Of a stretch of DNA of 64,000 bases, positions 45,420-60,800 are shown piece after piece. Made by a program: the position numbers and the translations under genes. The stretch spans positions 23,429,061 to 23,493,060 of the forward strand of contig NW_019211456.1 in assembly GCF_002443255.2 (NCBI RefSeq). The letters run 5' to 3'. Origin of the DNA: Varroa destructor (taxonomy: Eukaryota > Arthropoda > Arachnida > Mesostigmata > Varroidae). Each line of letters begins with the position of its first letter. Position 1 is the stretch's first letter. The notes beneath the pieces were generated by a model. That model was not told the DNA's origin. It did no database searches and saw nothing but the letters and a program-made list of their open reading frames with translations.

Positions 45420-48230
45420 GGAGGTCCCAAGTTTCGATGAAAGCAGTGGCCCGTCCATAGTCCACCTACAAGTTAAGTGTCAGATGCACGCCTTGGTTTT
45501 TTTCAGTCGACTCACGTTGGTGTCCGTGTGTCGAAACCGATTGCGTATAGGTAGCACAATGGAGAGCGAGAAACAACGACACGTCTATTCATTGCGAACT
45601 TTCTCTCCGTCATAGAAAGCAAACCTCGGCTCTACAAGTGAATGTGTGTTCGCCTTAGGAATGTGTCTGGGTGTTCAAGTGAGAATATATTATGCATAGC
45701 TCCTATGCTATAGAGCGCCAGTAACGGACTGTTCCGACCTATATAATACAATGGAATAATGTGTACTAAGCGTCTCGCCACTTCAAAAGTGTCCACTGCT
45801 ATTATTATTGCTGTTGTTATAATAATTTAATGTCAAGAGGCTGGCAGAATTTATCATTGAATGAGAAGCAAACAAATAATTTTTGTTAATTCATACATAT
45901 CTAGAGGATTTATCATTATTTTATAAGATTATAATAGTGAAAATAAAAAAATCCACGCCCACTATCCTAACTTGTTTGCATCAGATGCGTAAAGCTACAG
46001 GGCCGTACATGGCTGGCTCTTACTATCAAGCTTGACAAAAGGCCAACCAAGGCCCTAATTCGTTTATCTACGTAGAAGCCCCAGTCGATTTTGCCAGTTT
46101 GAATATATCGCCTATATCATCACATCGGACTCCATTTCTATGGCCCTTTTTAGCACATAATACCGAGAGAGCAACTTGAGTGCTGACATCTTTCTTTGAA
46201 GTCGACGCACCGGTGGACAGTCAGCGTAATATCGAAATAATGAAGCCGATTGCTTGAAGCACTCTGCTGGGGCCAGTCGTCAGCCGTTCTTTTATAGCGG
46301 GTCGCACTTTGGTTGTCCTCTATATATATATATATATATGTATAGTGGTGTCTATTTCATGTATATATAGTAAGTGCGTCTAAGCAAACCAACGGTAAAC
46401 GGGGGTAGCAGCGACCCAAGGCCAACAAGCAGACCAAGTAATACGGGAGTTGAAATGGCTGCTAACAAGTTCAGCGGTCAGAGTATGAGGCAGAGACGAA
46501 AAGGACCTGAGAACGACACGTGTTCCCCTATAGGTATTTTATTACCTAAGCTTGAATTGCCTTGATATGGGCAAAAAGGGAGCGGCAAGGAGCCACTAGA
46601 CCCATATATACTTGCGTGATGCTGTCCTGCCGCATCTTTTTCACATGGCCCCTTCGTCGATATTATGTCAACCACGGTTTACTGCTCATCGTGTCTTCAA
46701 CATATATTGGTCCGTATATGCATAATACATACCCATTCGACACACTCGTGCGTTCGCATCGATCGAGATATGTAGTTCATAGTCTGCCTCCGTTCTGTCT
46801 AAACTATAGGCGTGTTTTAAAACAGCGCTAAGCTTTGTATCATATTGGTGTTACCTTCTGCATCAATAATTTGGATAACATAGCATATACAACAGACGTG
46901 ATCTCGTCAGGACTTTCATAATTATTATTCTATAAGAAATAGGCCCGCTTTTCTCTTCGCATCATATGTGTCATTTGTAAATTATGTAAGTCTAAGAAAT
47001 TTGTTTCGCTTCTTTAAAAGGATAAGGAGATAGTAAGGCTACAGGGTTAGGTAAATTATCATCTGCTAGAACCCGTCGCTAAGAATTCGTCGCTACGCAG
47101 TGATTCAAACAGCAAGATCTTTTTCGGTTAAACGCGCTCGTCCTCATGACTGAAGATTTGTTTGAATTTAATTTCTATTGTAAAGCTTAGAGTGCAAGCC
47201 TTCCGCGTAGTCTTACGCATGGCCTTAATTTAAGTACCCATTATGAAAGGAAACCCCCAGCCGGCGATTCTATAGCTCGAATAAAGCTGAACAAGAAAGA
47301 AACGTCGTAGCCATGGTAAAAGTGTGCGGAAGCAGAGAACCTTTCTATGAACGACAGGTGCAGAACGGTAGGCACACGTACAGCAAAGGCGAATGGACTT
47401 AAATGACAATTTTGTGTCATCAGCCAACGCGGCGGAAACACTCCAGGTGGCAGGCTAATGACATTTCCCGTGAAAAGGCATCGAGAGAAGGAAAACGAAA
47501 GCGAAATTATGAATAAATATAAGCCAACGAATGAAAATCGCCAGTGAATGGAAATTGGCTAATTTAAACATCGTCTTCTCTATATAGGTGTGTATATACA
47601 AAAAAGGATACACAACTCGGAAGCTCGACAAGAAAACCATTGTTTCAAGGCGTTTGCATCATAACACGAAACCGACGACTTCATTTTCTTATACGCCTAA
47701 GGCCAACTCGATCTTGTCCTTCGTACTCAAGCCATCTAGCTAAAATCACCTTGTATTCTAGCTAGGCGCGACACTATATACGTATACAAAAAAAAAATGT
47801 CGTATTTATAATAGGCTAACTAACGAAAAAGCTTTTTTTTTTTTGTAGAAAACACTGGCTTTTATTGTTGCCTAATGAAGTATCACTTCTTTAGTGTGGT
47901 AAGTGCCCTTTTAAGCTTACTAGGAACTGTCGACAACTCAGCGCGAAATTAGCGTTATATGTAATGCATCGAATCATACAATGTCTAGTTAATGTATGTA
48001 AGTACGAATTGTTTACTTAGCAGACGAATGCCTCTGCCTATAAAGACAAGTGGGAACGAATTGTCATATAGTCACCTCATTAATAAATGAGTTTAGTGAG
48101 CAGAACAGTCTATTTTTAGATACATTAAGTGCTTGCAAGCCTCATTCGAAATTCTGTCTTGGAGTAGTTCTATGTTCGATAAGATGATCTGTGGTCATCA
48201 CGTGCTAGGACTGTTTAACTTTGTTAATGG
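45420..48230. other. Non-coding region with TA repeat
   Basis: Short open frames only. It contains a TA microsatellite at 46321-46338 and poly-A/T tracts near 47.79 and 47.83 kb. Confidence 0.5.
46321..46338. repeat. (TA)9 microsatellite
   Basis: Nine TA units followed by TGTATAG. Confidence 0.9.
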
Positions 48231-48234
48231 TGCA

Positions 48235-48432
48235 TTATTGATGTATGTTAGCAAGCTGAGCGTCAATCCATTTTAGCATGCCATTGAGTTTACTTGAAGC
48301 TTTTCTGGCTTGTTTTCCTTCTACTTTTCCGTATCGCGGACGAGCGCCATCGCTGAAGTCAGTGGCGTCTGCCATGGAAGATCCGTTTCGAACACTCGAC
48401 GTCGGAACAACACGACGAGAGTAGCCATTCAC
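48235..48432 (-). CDS. Possible small basic protein of 65 residues
   Basis: The minus-strand ATG frame gives MNGYSRRVVPTSSVRNGSSM, then ADATDFSDGARPRYGKVEGK, QARKASSKLNGMLKWIDAQL and ANIHQ, ending in TAA. A TGA lies directly before the ATG. The composition is protein-like: soluble, Lys/Arg-rich and ending in an amphipathic helix-like segment. It is GC-richer than the flanks. No family is recognised. It could be a small gene, a last exon or chance. Confidence 0.25.
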   Translation of the reverse strand: MNGYSRRVVPTSSVRNGSSMADATDFSDGARPRYGKVEGKQARKASSKLNGMLKWIDAQLANIHQ

Positions 48433-48574
48433 GTTATGATAATTTGACGCATTATACAGTATGAATTATTCATACCACGCGCCATAATATGCAAAGAATA
48501 GGCGGCTTTTTGTAACAGAAATCGTCCCCGTCTTTGGTCTGGCGGCGGGAGGGCTGGAAGAGGACGCAAGGAAG

Positions 48575-48650
48575 ATATGCAATGGGATTCGAACTCCGGC
48601 AACGTCCAATTGCAAGCACGAAGCGCGACCTCTATCGGTAGCTTGGCTCA
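48575..48650 (-). repeat. tRNA-like / tRNA-derived SINE-like sequence
   Basis: On the minus strand, AGTTCGAATCC (48585-48595) matches the polymerase III B-box GGTTCGANTCC with one difference. About 35 bases upstream AAGCTACCGATAGAG (48630-48644) resembles a tRNA D-arm. I could not fold a clean acceptor or anticodon stem, so it is more likely a tRNA pseudogene or SINE head than a working tRNA. The following bases (48574 down to about 48480) may be the SINE body. Confidence 0.45.
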
Positions 48651-48839
48651 CCAAAGATTGTTACCAAGCGCGAGCAAACTGACCGATCGTGTCATTCTAT
48701 TACCAAAATACCTGTGCATTATTTTTTACAAAGCAACGCTATCTGGTATTTGCCGAACTTCTAAAACACGACAGCACATATGCCACAGCGCGCGTCGTGG
48801 AACGCTAAACCGGTCCATGAGGTACGGCTAGTTCGGGTA

Positions 48840-51800
48840 TGTGGCACAGATTATTCTGTTTTATCGTTTATCATAGATATCTGCTCTGCTTGTAAACTTA
48901 TACATTTATTATTCTGATGGTAGATTTAATGTACGTTTCTCTGCATAGATAATAATAATACCAGCGAATGTTTTTCCGCCTATGTTAGCATTTGCATTGA
49001 TTTATCAGTCGCGTGCAAAATGTATTTTTAAATGATTTTCATAACGTTGGTGCTTCAAATAGCCAAAATTGCCGCAATCTAGTCCTGTTATATTTTTCTT
49101 AATCGATACATACTGCAGAGAGGTGTTCAGAATTTCGAATGAATTATAAAACCGAAAAGTGGCAGTCGAATAGCAAAATCCGTAGAAATGGCAGTATTTA
49201 TAAAGCTTTGTAAATTATCGTGCACATCTATTCCTTCTGCTGGATTACAGCAAAATATGCTTCCTTCGACATGCTTTGGTTAAAGACTGTATTCCGTTGA
49301 AGCAGTTCACGAGTAACTCCGCAGCGGATAAAGTCTTCACAGAATTAGTCATTGAAAATATTCCATAATCCATACATCAGTTCAAGATCACCCGAGTATC
49401 TTACGTCGTATTTTTCCCCTTTTCGCCATGATATACCATGTTAAGTGTAGGGATACGTATAAAGTTCAAAGTGAACTCATCGGTGGTGTTTAATGGGCAC
49501 CTTTGAACTAATACTTCATATAGAAAATTAATTTTTTCTAGAAATTTTTTTTATAAAAAATAACTCTTCAGGCAACACGTTTGCTACATGTTGTTTTCAG
49601 CTTTCTTATCGATTACTGCAAAAAAAAATTGCGAAAGAAGCCAACCATTGGCTCATAACAGGTTTCTTTCCAATGTCACATAAAAACAAAGATCATCAGT
49701 CGGTTTTGACCCTTCTCATTTGATAACGTCAGTCCTAATTTCAGACGTACAGCTCGCCGATAGGCGTTAACAACGCTTACCACAAAGCGCCGCATGGAAT
49801 CTTTTCTTTTTAGCTCGCATTTTTAGACACTCGAAAACTGGCACCTAAACCCGAGAAATCGAATTCAGGAACACAGATAGCACTTTGGCTGCGCTAATAA
49901 AAAACGTTTGACGGGTAAACATTCGATCGCCACATTGTCAGGAGGAAGGTTCAATAGGCATCAATAGTTATAGTAAATCTATTAGGAACGATATAATGAT
50001 AATACTTAAGAATGTACTAAGCTTGCAGGTGAAGAATTATTTAGAAAAGTAACTTTGACGAAACTATCTAACCAGATGTTTCATTATGATCGTGGTCAAA
50101 CTTCATAGATACGTATTATTCATGGATAGTGTGATTATAGGTTACAGTCTGCAGTCGCAAGTTCTTTTCCCGCCAGGGATCAAATGTAACATTAGTTATA
50201 TATTAGACGTTTTTAGTCATTGTCCTGTTGAAATTAGTGTTTATTGAAGACAGGTATAAGAAACATTCGTTTAAATAAGCGTTGTTCAAGATGTTTTACT
50301 AGAATGTTGAATGTATTAAGAAGACTCGGAAAGTACACACAATAGCTGCGATAACAAATCTATCGAGTGAGTTTTTTTTTATTTAGATACCTTTCATATA
50401 GGTTTAAAAATGTCATATACATCTGTCATGCTGTTTATCTAGGATCTTCAGTGCGCATAACGAAGTGTCAACAATAACGTTTAGAAGATTACTAGATGGT
50501 TATCACGAGTTCACGTCCGGAGACCTCTTTCTTAATATCTGGTCGCAACGCTGCATATGTCAGCCTCGAAAGTTTCTAAAATTAATTATTAACAGCCAGT
50601 GCAAATGTTTTAACTTAGTCGGCGGGTCGTTTCACCTGTGACGTGAGATGTCGGTCGTTAGCGTGCTTGACGTTTTGTGTTGGACGCAAAAACAGGTAAA
50701 GTTGTATACAAACATACACATTTATACCCTAACTCCCGCTAACGAGACAGGCTAATGAGAGAAGCGTGCACGAGTTTCAGCAAAAACCTCGTAAGCTTTC
50801 TACTGCATTTTCGATGAAGGTAGTTCATCTCAGTTAAGAAGAAAACGTAAGCTCGATAAATAAGTCTTGAACTGAGTACTTTATATTAGTTGTATATAAA
50901 ATCAAACAACAAAAGAGAGTTCATCTATTTCATCATAAATTATATAGAATGTATTGAAAAATTTAAGATGCTGAGCTCAGAAAATTTAGCTAAACGATTT
51001 TTATCTTTGTGATTCAAAGACCCAATGCCTAGTTTCAGTGTTTGGTAAAAAAAAAATAGCGTTTATCAAATTTGCTTAAAAAAAAAAGGATTTTGTTGAG
51101 TTTCTTGCTACTTGAACCAGCTTTTCTTTGCATCGATCTGTCTACTGTGAATATAAGACACTTTTCTCAATGTTACATCTATCTCACGTCTTATAGGAGG
51201 CTTAGAATATGTTCTTACAAGAAAAAGTGACAATCGTTCCTCATATCCAATCACAATGAGAGTCAATCATCGTCTCAAGAGAAAGGATTTCACCGAGCAA
51301 TTCTCTAGAGTAAACTTTATTTGAGCACGAACTTACTTGTAGCTGCCTGTGTTAGTTGTGATAGGACTAGTTGAAAATAGAACAAATTTCGGGGGCTGAT
51401 CAATTTTTCACCTTGAAAAAACTGAAACCTATTGTAGAGTAAGTTTCTGCATTAAACATGAGTCAGTAATCTGATTACCACTTTTCATCATTATTTAGTC
51501 TTATTTTGTTATTTCATCGTTCGCGTTCATTAACGATAGCCTTCACGAGTATTTTTCATAGGCTATTTTTCCTTCGTTGGTTTGACTTGATTTACTCAAT
51601 TCTTATTTGAGCTGAGTTTTTTTCAAGGGGTGTCGCACCCTGTTTTGTTATTTTCTAACTCCAGAGTCAACTACGCTCAGGCGAATTTAAATCTAACGTG
51701 ATACATCGATGTACAATTTCCCCTCTCGTATGTTGTTACCCGGCCCACATGAACCCATATGGTCACACTCGTACATATACCTAGAGATATATATTACTTT

Positions 51801-54800
51801 CATAACTATAATTGCCAGAGAGATATGCACCACGGTAATTATATTCACATAGCAGAAAGAATCAGCATGAATTGCAGCACTTCACACAGATAGTCTCCCT
51901 CGCCATTGCCGTTACGGCCATGTGTCCTAGCCCGCTAGGGTTAGAGAAAGGACGATAATGTTCTACCCCTATCAAAGAGGCTGATTGCTCTTCCTATGCC
52001 ATTTCTATTCCCGGCCCCTTAGCTCCCACAATGCTCGCTCCTTCAAGCTCATTCTCTTGAACTCTGCCTTACCTCACCCGGGGAATTTCTATGTTCCAGG
52101 CATCCACTGTATGCTTATCAAATTGCAATTTGCCACCATTTAACTATTTAATATATGGTATTATCCAAGTCGCGGGACGTCACTCCGCCGCGTCACCGCT
52201 TGCACGCCGATCGGACCTGTAAGTTACGTGCACTGCCATCATGGCCCGTCGCGTACCCAATTGCGAAAGCAATGCGTTTATGTGGTTGGGCGAGCCCCTT
52301 AGTTGCCACAAATTCATCATTATATCTCTAGTGACAACAAAACATTACTCGTTCCGTATTTAAAACCATTTCATACGACAAAGCACGCAGAAATAAGAGG
52401 GTCGTAATATGTACTAAAAAGGGAGGCAGAATGTTGGTGGAGAACAGACAACTAGGTATAAGGGTGAACAGTAAGCGGTATAGGTAAGGACACAAATGCA
52501 TTTCATGTGCCGACATCGTTAAGATTCATATATTAAATTGTTATAAAAGTCCGTTTTTCATTGATTTTTACCGCTCATGTCTAAATAAAGGAATATTGAG
52601 GTATATTAGTAGCCAACACTGATAAATCTGGTAATTTTTGGACTTCGCCATTGCGATCAAATTATAACAGCTTGATACAACTGTGTTGCCTCTTTACTTC
52701 TGTTCATCATTGTAAGATTTATGGGGCTCCTTTCCAAATCGTATTGGCAGTTCTTCGCTGATAAAAAGGATGTTTCATTTGAATTCAACTTTTAAACACA
52801 AGAAATAGAATACCAGAAGCATACGTGACTAAGCCTAATAGGAAAGACATCGTTTAAAAAAAAGAAGGCTTTAACAAAACTGTTTGATGGGGAAGGCACA
52901 AATATTTCACTGCAGGCTACCTAACTATTATAACAGGCCATACATGTCATTCATATTAATTTACAACATTCACGTCATAGTAAAGTATTTAAACCGTCAT
53001 TTCCGTATCTCTAAAACCCGGAAAACGTAATCTCCGTAACATCCCGGATGTCTGCTCTATCCCTGTTGATCTTCCTGTGTTGTACGTTTTGCGATTGCGC
53101 GACAAACAAATTCATCCATCAACAATCAATATTATCCGACCTTGCTAGAATATTTTGTTCAGTTATTTCTATGTACTAAGAAAATGAACTAATTGCAGGA
53201 TGATATGGCAATTAGCTCTACTTGAACCCTCAACACATAAGCCTATATCTTAGTAAGAAGAGACCCACGCGATTCCGGAAAACTGTTCAAATTCGATTTC
53301 CAGATTTCGAGGAAAGATTCGGGAGAGCTTCTTTTTTTGCACGTACGTGCTCGCTTTAATTTTTGCACGGCCCTAAAGAAAAAAAAAACTTTTTTTTTTT
53401 ATTTCAAATTGGCTACTGATGAACCTGCTGTGACCTGATGCCGACCGCCAGCCGATGCCTTACCTCCTGCGGCTTTCTACCCGGAGCAAAAAGTCTTCAG
53501 CATCTCTCTCTTCTTCTGAATGGACAGACACTCTTCACAGACATTTCATATTTATTTCACTCCAGACAATGAGAAAAAAACTGCCGTCACTTGGGCGAAA
53601 TTCAAGCAGAGCCGAGTGTTCTAAGGAACGGTGACCGACTACTTCTGGAATAAGTAGAAATGGAAACATGTAGCAAAACTGTTAAACATATAAATTGTGT
53701 AGGTTATAGCTAGAAAGAAGATTATGTCAAGGAAGACGGTGGCGTGAACGGACGTGAACGTACTGCTTGAAAAAACAGCAGACGATCGAGAAAAGGAAAC
53801 GTGTTAATTGCGCAGATAAGGTCTTCTGGAGAACAAGCGAGTGGTTAAAATGGTTAGGAAAAAGGTTTGTGAACTCGTCGTACGAGCGAGCTATTCTTGA
53901 GTTACGTATATGGTGAGGGTGTACCTAGTTTGTGTAAGTAGTTCTTTTTTATTGATATTGTGTTATTTATTTGTACGAAAAATAACACGTGTTACACAAT
54001 TTAGGTAAAGTATGTTTTCCTGGACGATACTCACGCTATAACGAATGGAAAACTATTCACTTAGTTGTAGCCAATGGTAGCCTTCCAAAAAGCTCAATGT
54101 ATAGCATTTTCTGTCATGACATATAACTCAAATGCCCATTTTCAGAACTGGGTCTTCATTAACAATTAATTCGAATTAGAAATAGTACTATTTCGATAAG
54201 TATAGCGGAACAGATTGTACGGCAATCTCTAGCTTGGTGATGCGTATAGAGATAGCATCTGCGATTATTATCGGAGGCGCAAAACATGCTCGTCCGACAT
54301 CGCTTCAACGTTCTGAGAACTGTTCCTACTATGGGTTTGCAACAGTGTTTAACTATAACTGTTTTAGTATTAGAAAAAAATGTGGGCCATATGCTCCTAT
54401 TGACCACTGATACTTAATACTATATATATTCAGCGTAATATAAGCACAAAGAATAGGTGTCAACATGATCGCACACGTCTTTTGGGGCCGTAAACTTTCC
54501 GCAAGAACCCTGTAAACAAGCAAATGGTAATACAATAAATCATATAATGTTTGCAGAGTAAAAGATCAATCATAGCTTGCAATCAAGCATACTGTTTATC
54601 CACTATATGTGGCACATGGTACCCACGACAGGCTTGTAATAAACACTACTTTCATAGATTCTTCATCTTTCACAAATGGCGTTTCAGGTATTCAGTGGTA
54701 ACCTTATCTTTTGAGCGCTTTAACCAATGTATAAATCGGACCAGGCGGCTTTGAAGTCTTTAATTTTCTGAAGTCGCTATCAGCGTTTCCGAGGATTATG

Positions 54801-57800
54801 CACCTAAAACGACCTGCCATATGGAAGAGCGCCCTCCAGTAGTGCAAGGAAAATAACAATCCAACAAGGAATATACGCCACACTGAGCGTAATCCTTTCG
54901 AAAATCTTAACTAGAAATATGTCTGATAGGATGTCAGGCGTATCGACGATACAAGTGTGGGTCAATCATTTTAAAGTACAAAAATCCCGCTAAAAGTCGG
55001 CTCATTTAAAGACTGATAAGTGAGAAAATGGTCATTACTCGTAGACTTCGCTTTTTAAAGGTTTAATCGAATCAGTCTTTTTATTTGAAAAGTGTTTACA
55101 AGAAACAGTCACAGTCAAACAAACAGATTGCATCAGTCTGTTCTAACGGCTGTCGTCGACCGATCTAGGGATCTTTTATATTATCCTCGTTGTTTCACTA
55201 AGTTCTGTCGCAATCACTCCCATGCATAGCGTCTGGAGATCAGAAATGCGCTTTTAATGTACGCGTCGGTGTTTTCATCAATGAAGGAATCTTTCAGTAA
55301 GCCCGGTCGGTTAGTATAATGCATTGCCACTGCACTTTGCCACTGAAGAGTCTCAATCTCTTACAGTTTGCATTTCCGGCATTTTGCGGCTGTCAGGTGC
55401 GCTTATACATGATACGTTGGTCGCACTTAACTTGCGTAGGAAAGAAAAAGCGGCATACACTACCCTCCTATCAGGTGAAGACAGGCTGCGGGGATTATTA
55501 ATGAGGCCCATATTCTTCTCTTTATTCTGTCTAGAAAAAAGGACCTTTGTAGAATGCGTGAAGTGATGAGAAAGGAGGTCTACATCATAATGTATGTTGT
55601 ATGTGTACGGGCATGCGAACAGATAAGCACATAAAAATATTGTTGGTTTTCGCATCTGCCCACTACGGTGCGGTGCGACATCATTCTCTGTTCCTTGCCC
55701 CAGCGTTCTTAAAAGCACTTAAGAGTGCAGCAAAACTTATTATCTTTGATAATGCCCGTTAACCATTGATTCGAGAAGGTACATAACGACTTAATTATAT
55801 AGTAAGTCGTTTGATGCATTGATAAATTGAAGATTCAGCTGTGTAGTTTTATGGTTTACTCAATACTCACCGTCTATATTCACCTCCATTCAGTATGCCA
55901 CCATCACATGGTGTAATGCAGGCAAACAACAACGGGAACAGAGTAACTAATAATAGTAAATTTACAAGATATCTTAGCCTATTGGATCTCGCGGGCCAGC
56001 TTTGCCCTAGATTGATTTTAAGCAACCTTCGATAACACTTCAGAATTTTGGAACAGTTATTAAATTCAAGTGGATACGAATAGAGAATTTTTTAAAACCT
56101 AATATAACTTTTACATTTCTCATTTACATACAAGAGACACTAAAATGCCAAGGATCACAAAGTCATTTCGAAGCATGTAGAACGTAAGCTGTGCAGTCAA
56201 GAAACATTCTTTAAGACGACTACTACATTGATGCTTAGCGACATATTCTCCAATACTGCAAAAATGGATATCGAGCTTAGGACCAACCGCGTCGTATCCA
56301 GTAAAGTCTTAGGCACTGGGCGTGGCGTTCATCGATACCCAAGTTCAATGGCAGCTGTACTCAGTGTAGCGACCCGCAGTTCTATTCTTCCATTCGCAGA
56401 TGTTGCAAATTAAAGAAGAGCTCAGCAAGGAACTAGATTCTACCAGACGGCTAACTCATGAACCGGAGAGATGGTAACGAAGTCCTATTGGAAACTGCCC
56501 TTACTCCGCATCTGTAACCAGCTTCCGTAAAAGATTGATTTTATCATTGAAAGGGCGGACAGTCAGTGTTCAATAGTACAACAGCGAGCCTTATAAAAAT
56601 GCACAGATAACAGACCTTGTGTGTAAGGAAACAAATATAAGCTCAAACATGGTGATAAATTCATGGTAAAATGCCAAGGATGATACTAGATGAACACTAT
56701 GGAGGTGACGAGCGGGAGCTGAAATCGATGAACCATGTGATCTGATCCTGATCCTGATATTGCACGTATGGTATTATTAGTAACATCTGTCCTCTTCTTT
56801 CTTTCACTATAACGAATTGAGCATACGTATCTGATTTATATGCGGAATCCATGCTCTAAAAACGTTTACTAAAACTTTAGCGCAAGCAATCTAGAAGCTA
56901 GCTGTCAAATTATAAAAAAATCAGCATTGGGGCGGGTACTCTAAATGTTACCAAGTGAATGGGCTTACGTTCGTCTATGCAAGAACCACGCGCCACGTAT
57001 TCCATTATAGCTTCAACCGAAATTCTGTAAACTAGAAGTCGTTAAATTCAGTTATTTGTATATTTACCTCCTCGAAAGATTGCGTATTAAATAAAGAGTG
57101 CCGAACACCCTGGGATATAATTCATTTTCAAAAAATAAAGACTTCCCTAGCCTGAAGTGACACTAAATAAATCCAACCACAGACTTCTTCACTGTCTGGT
57201 AAATTTGCTACCGTCACCCTATAGTGTTATCAGCGAACTATCTTTTCGGTAACGGAAGCATTTTTAATCTTCTGTGTAATATCTACTTTAGTCGTTAACT
57301 AATAATATTATATATTAGATAATAAAACTAGATTAATATATAATTAAATTGATTTACATATCGTCCCCAGTTCTTCATCTCAATTCATCTTCTCTGTGCG
57401 AGCCGCCACAGATGTACAGGGGTGACACCTCACAGGCTGAGTAGATGTACACATATGTAAATTTATTTAATGAAAGCATATCGAGATAATTTACGCCACA
57501 GGGATTCAATTCAATGTGAAACAAACGTGCATTTATCATAGTCAAAATAAGCACTGTATCAGCTATATGCTCTATCTACCAGCGGAATACAAGCGCCAAG
57601 GGGATTTCTGCCTTTAACTCGTATTTTGCTTATAGATCGCATCTGTCAACGACTTATAGTTCGAAGTTCCCGTTGAATACACAACATTTAGTAGCGTCGC
57701 CAAAAATGAAACCACTGGAAACCGAGCTAGTGACTGGTGAGATGTCCACCTGTTACCGACCTAACCAGACGATCACCGATTGTTACCCTCAACGAGAAGT

Positions 57801-60800
57801 TTCACGGTTTTGACGTCCGTTGTTGCATCCTACCGACTCTTAAAATGATAGTTACTAGTGTGCCACATACGGAATATCTAATTTCTACATTGTACACGTA
57901 TTGGCATAGTGTGCCGCATTATTTGCTATGACATCTTCATGCGAAGCCGGCAAATTTGCAGTTGGCGCTTAAACAAGCGTAGTACGCAAGAATCAAATGG
58001 CTATAAACTCGCATGTGTACACTGCACATGTATACGGTGGTTATGCAGCTTTTAATGTGCAGCAATAAAGTTGAATTTTCGGTTTAAATTAACCTTACAT
58101 ACACAATAGACAAATGTAGGACGCGACTGCTGAACCTATTAAGGATGTTGATAAACACATAGAAGTTCACAAAATTATTCTCAGATCAGGGAAGGCCAGG
58201 GGCGTTTCGAGATTATGGAACGATGTTGTATCTATAAAAGAAACATAACACAAACTGTCAGCCCGATTTAATGCGGAAGGTGACATGTTTTTCCGTTAAA
58301 ATTGCGAGCTTTAACGCAAGATTCAGTTTTATGAGGTACAAAAGGAAGAACAAAACCGAACAGACAGAGGAAAACGCAGAAAGTCATTGACAAAAAGCTG
58401 AAACCGTGGAAAACGTTCCAAGCAAGTGACCATTATACCCTTTCAGTATTTCGTTCAGTGTTCTAATTCGACGTTCGTTTGATAATTCTGAGCGGCGTTG
58501 CAGCGTCGCATTAGGAACAGCAGGTAGGTAGAGGTGGAACTTGATGTTCGACGATATTACCGCAGCAGAGCCGGACCTTCAATCGAAAAGCGGCTGCGGA
58601 CGCGCTGACTCGACCAAAAGTAAGCATTAGCATTTTATTATTTAGGTTATCATTGCCTCCTGGACCTTACGGAGGCGATAACCCCATGTCGCACCCCTGC
58701 CGACGATACGCTTTAGAAGGCAGTAGCAGCGGCAACATCTCTTTACGTTGTGAGCACCGCTACGAGGTATTGAACCAGATAAATTGGATTTCGTTTGCAC
58801 TGAAACCACTGAAAGCTATTTTTCAGCTACGTATAGCTCTCGCAGGATATTAAATGACTTTTGAAAAAAGTGGCGACATTTTATACGGCTTTGCTGTTCA
58901 AGCACTATGGTTCGCCTATGCGTCGTAGCGGGTTGCCGCTGTCACAAAGATTCAATGATTGCATAAGGAATGAGAGCTTTAACATAGAATAAACCGTCGC
59001 AATTTGGGTTGATACGAAATAGAGCAGACAATTCAACATGTATGTAGCAGAATTTTGCAGTTATATTAATTGTATTACACACAGTTGTTAACACGGAGCT
59101 CCCGCAAACTAAATGTGCTAAGGGATCGAAGTCGTCTGTAACAAATCGCACGGTCTGATACAGCTTCAGCATTGTAACTATTTAGGACAACAATATCCGA
59201 GATGGTGTTAGTCTGATCTTGTCCCGATCTGCGTTCTCATTGCGCTGCTTGTGTGCTCTATACTATTAGACATCAGAATCAAAGAAAACGCAAGACCGTA
59301 TCCGAATACTTCACGCGAAAAAAGCCACTTACTTCAATGATGCTGTTTCATTACAGTTGATAACCGTTCTTGTTTAAACTAGTACCGATAAAAGAATGAA
59401 TAATCAAATAACAAATGATTCGCAATTGCCAAATTGTCTATGTGTCGAATGATAGAGCGGGTGCGACCTTGTACTCGTTATCTCTGGCTTATCTATATTT
59501 TTGTACAACGGTGAGAAGTAAGGCCGAACGGCTCAAGTACCAATTGTAAAATTCGAAATATCTCTGTATAGCATTTGTGTAGCCAGCGACTGATCGGAAA
59601 GGTCCAGTCAAGTACTTCTTGAACATTTTACAATCGATTTCACGGTAGACATTGCGTTAGCACCACAATTATACAGATATGACCCTGCGATAAAGATGTG
59701 ATTTTAAGCGTAGCGTCGTTGGATCGGCATCCTTCCTTCGATGCCATCACTTCTTGTAACATGTAATCTATTGCAACAGACATTGCGCGCTCTTAGTAAC
59801 CGTACTACGTTTCGAGTTCTACTTACAGACCCGACGAATGTAACTTCCTAGGTGTCTATCTTCCTTCTACATAGTTTACGCATAGAATGGTCATGACGCT
59901 CAGATGGTTGTAGTAGATGATAATTCGTAGTGTTAACGGACTGGAACTACACTATGCTGTTCTCGATTAGTAGCGCTTCCTTCAGAGCGAATTCTCCGAG
60001 GCTATCGTGAACGCAGGTCAATTTGTCATAGGCAATGTTACATCTACGTCAGGCCATTGTAGCACCGTGGGCAGATGGCCAGTGGGTGGCACGGTAAATG
60101 TTAGTCACCCCGTAGCTATTTACAATTATCACAGTCGCCCCAGCACCTCGGGTACATGAAAGTGGGCTCCCACAACAAATCCCCCCGCGGCCTGATCATT
60201 GTCATCATCTACTCAGTGGCGTCTGATTATACGTCGCGCACGGTAGGCGTGTACGTGCGTGGGGGACGAGCCGCTTGCAAAATGATGAAATGACAAGATG
60301 AGATTACTCGTCTCTAATGTCTGTTGTTCGCTGACCTCCATCTAATCACTTTGTAGATCTGTCTCTACTTCAAGTGAGGTAATGGTCGTAATGGATGGGG
60401 CCGGTGGCTAAATTAGCAATGTGCAGTGGTACACGTTTTTCAACTTCTAGTGTATTAAACTGTCTTTATAGGTACGTATCGATGATTCCATCACAGCACT
60501 CCAAGCAAGAATGATTTCCAAACTTGACTAAGAAATAAAGCCCAGAATGACCAATAGCTTCACTTAAAAAGTTAAGCAGGGGTAACAGATACTGCGATAA
60601 TTGTAGATGTTTATAGTATTTTAGTAGGAAACGAACATTACGCAAAACCGGAATACTTAACATTGAATAGAGCTTCATACGTATATAAGCAGTTTTGATA
60701 AACCTACGCCTGTTAAATCCAGAATAGGTTTTTTGACTGAACATATATCGCGGTAGTTATTCCGGGCGCATCCATACAAAAAAATTCATAATTATACCAA

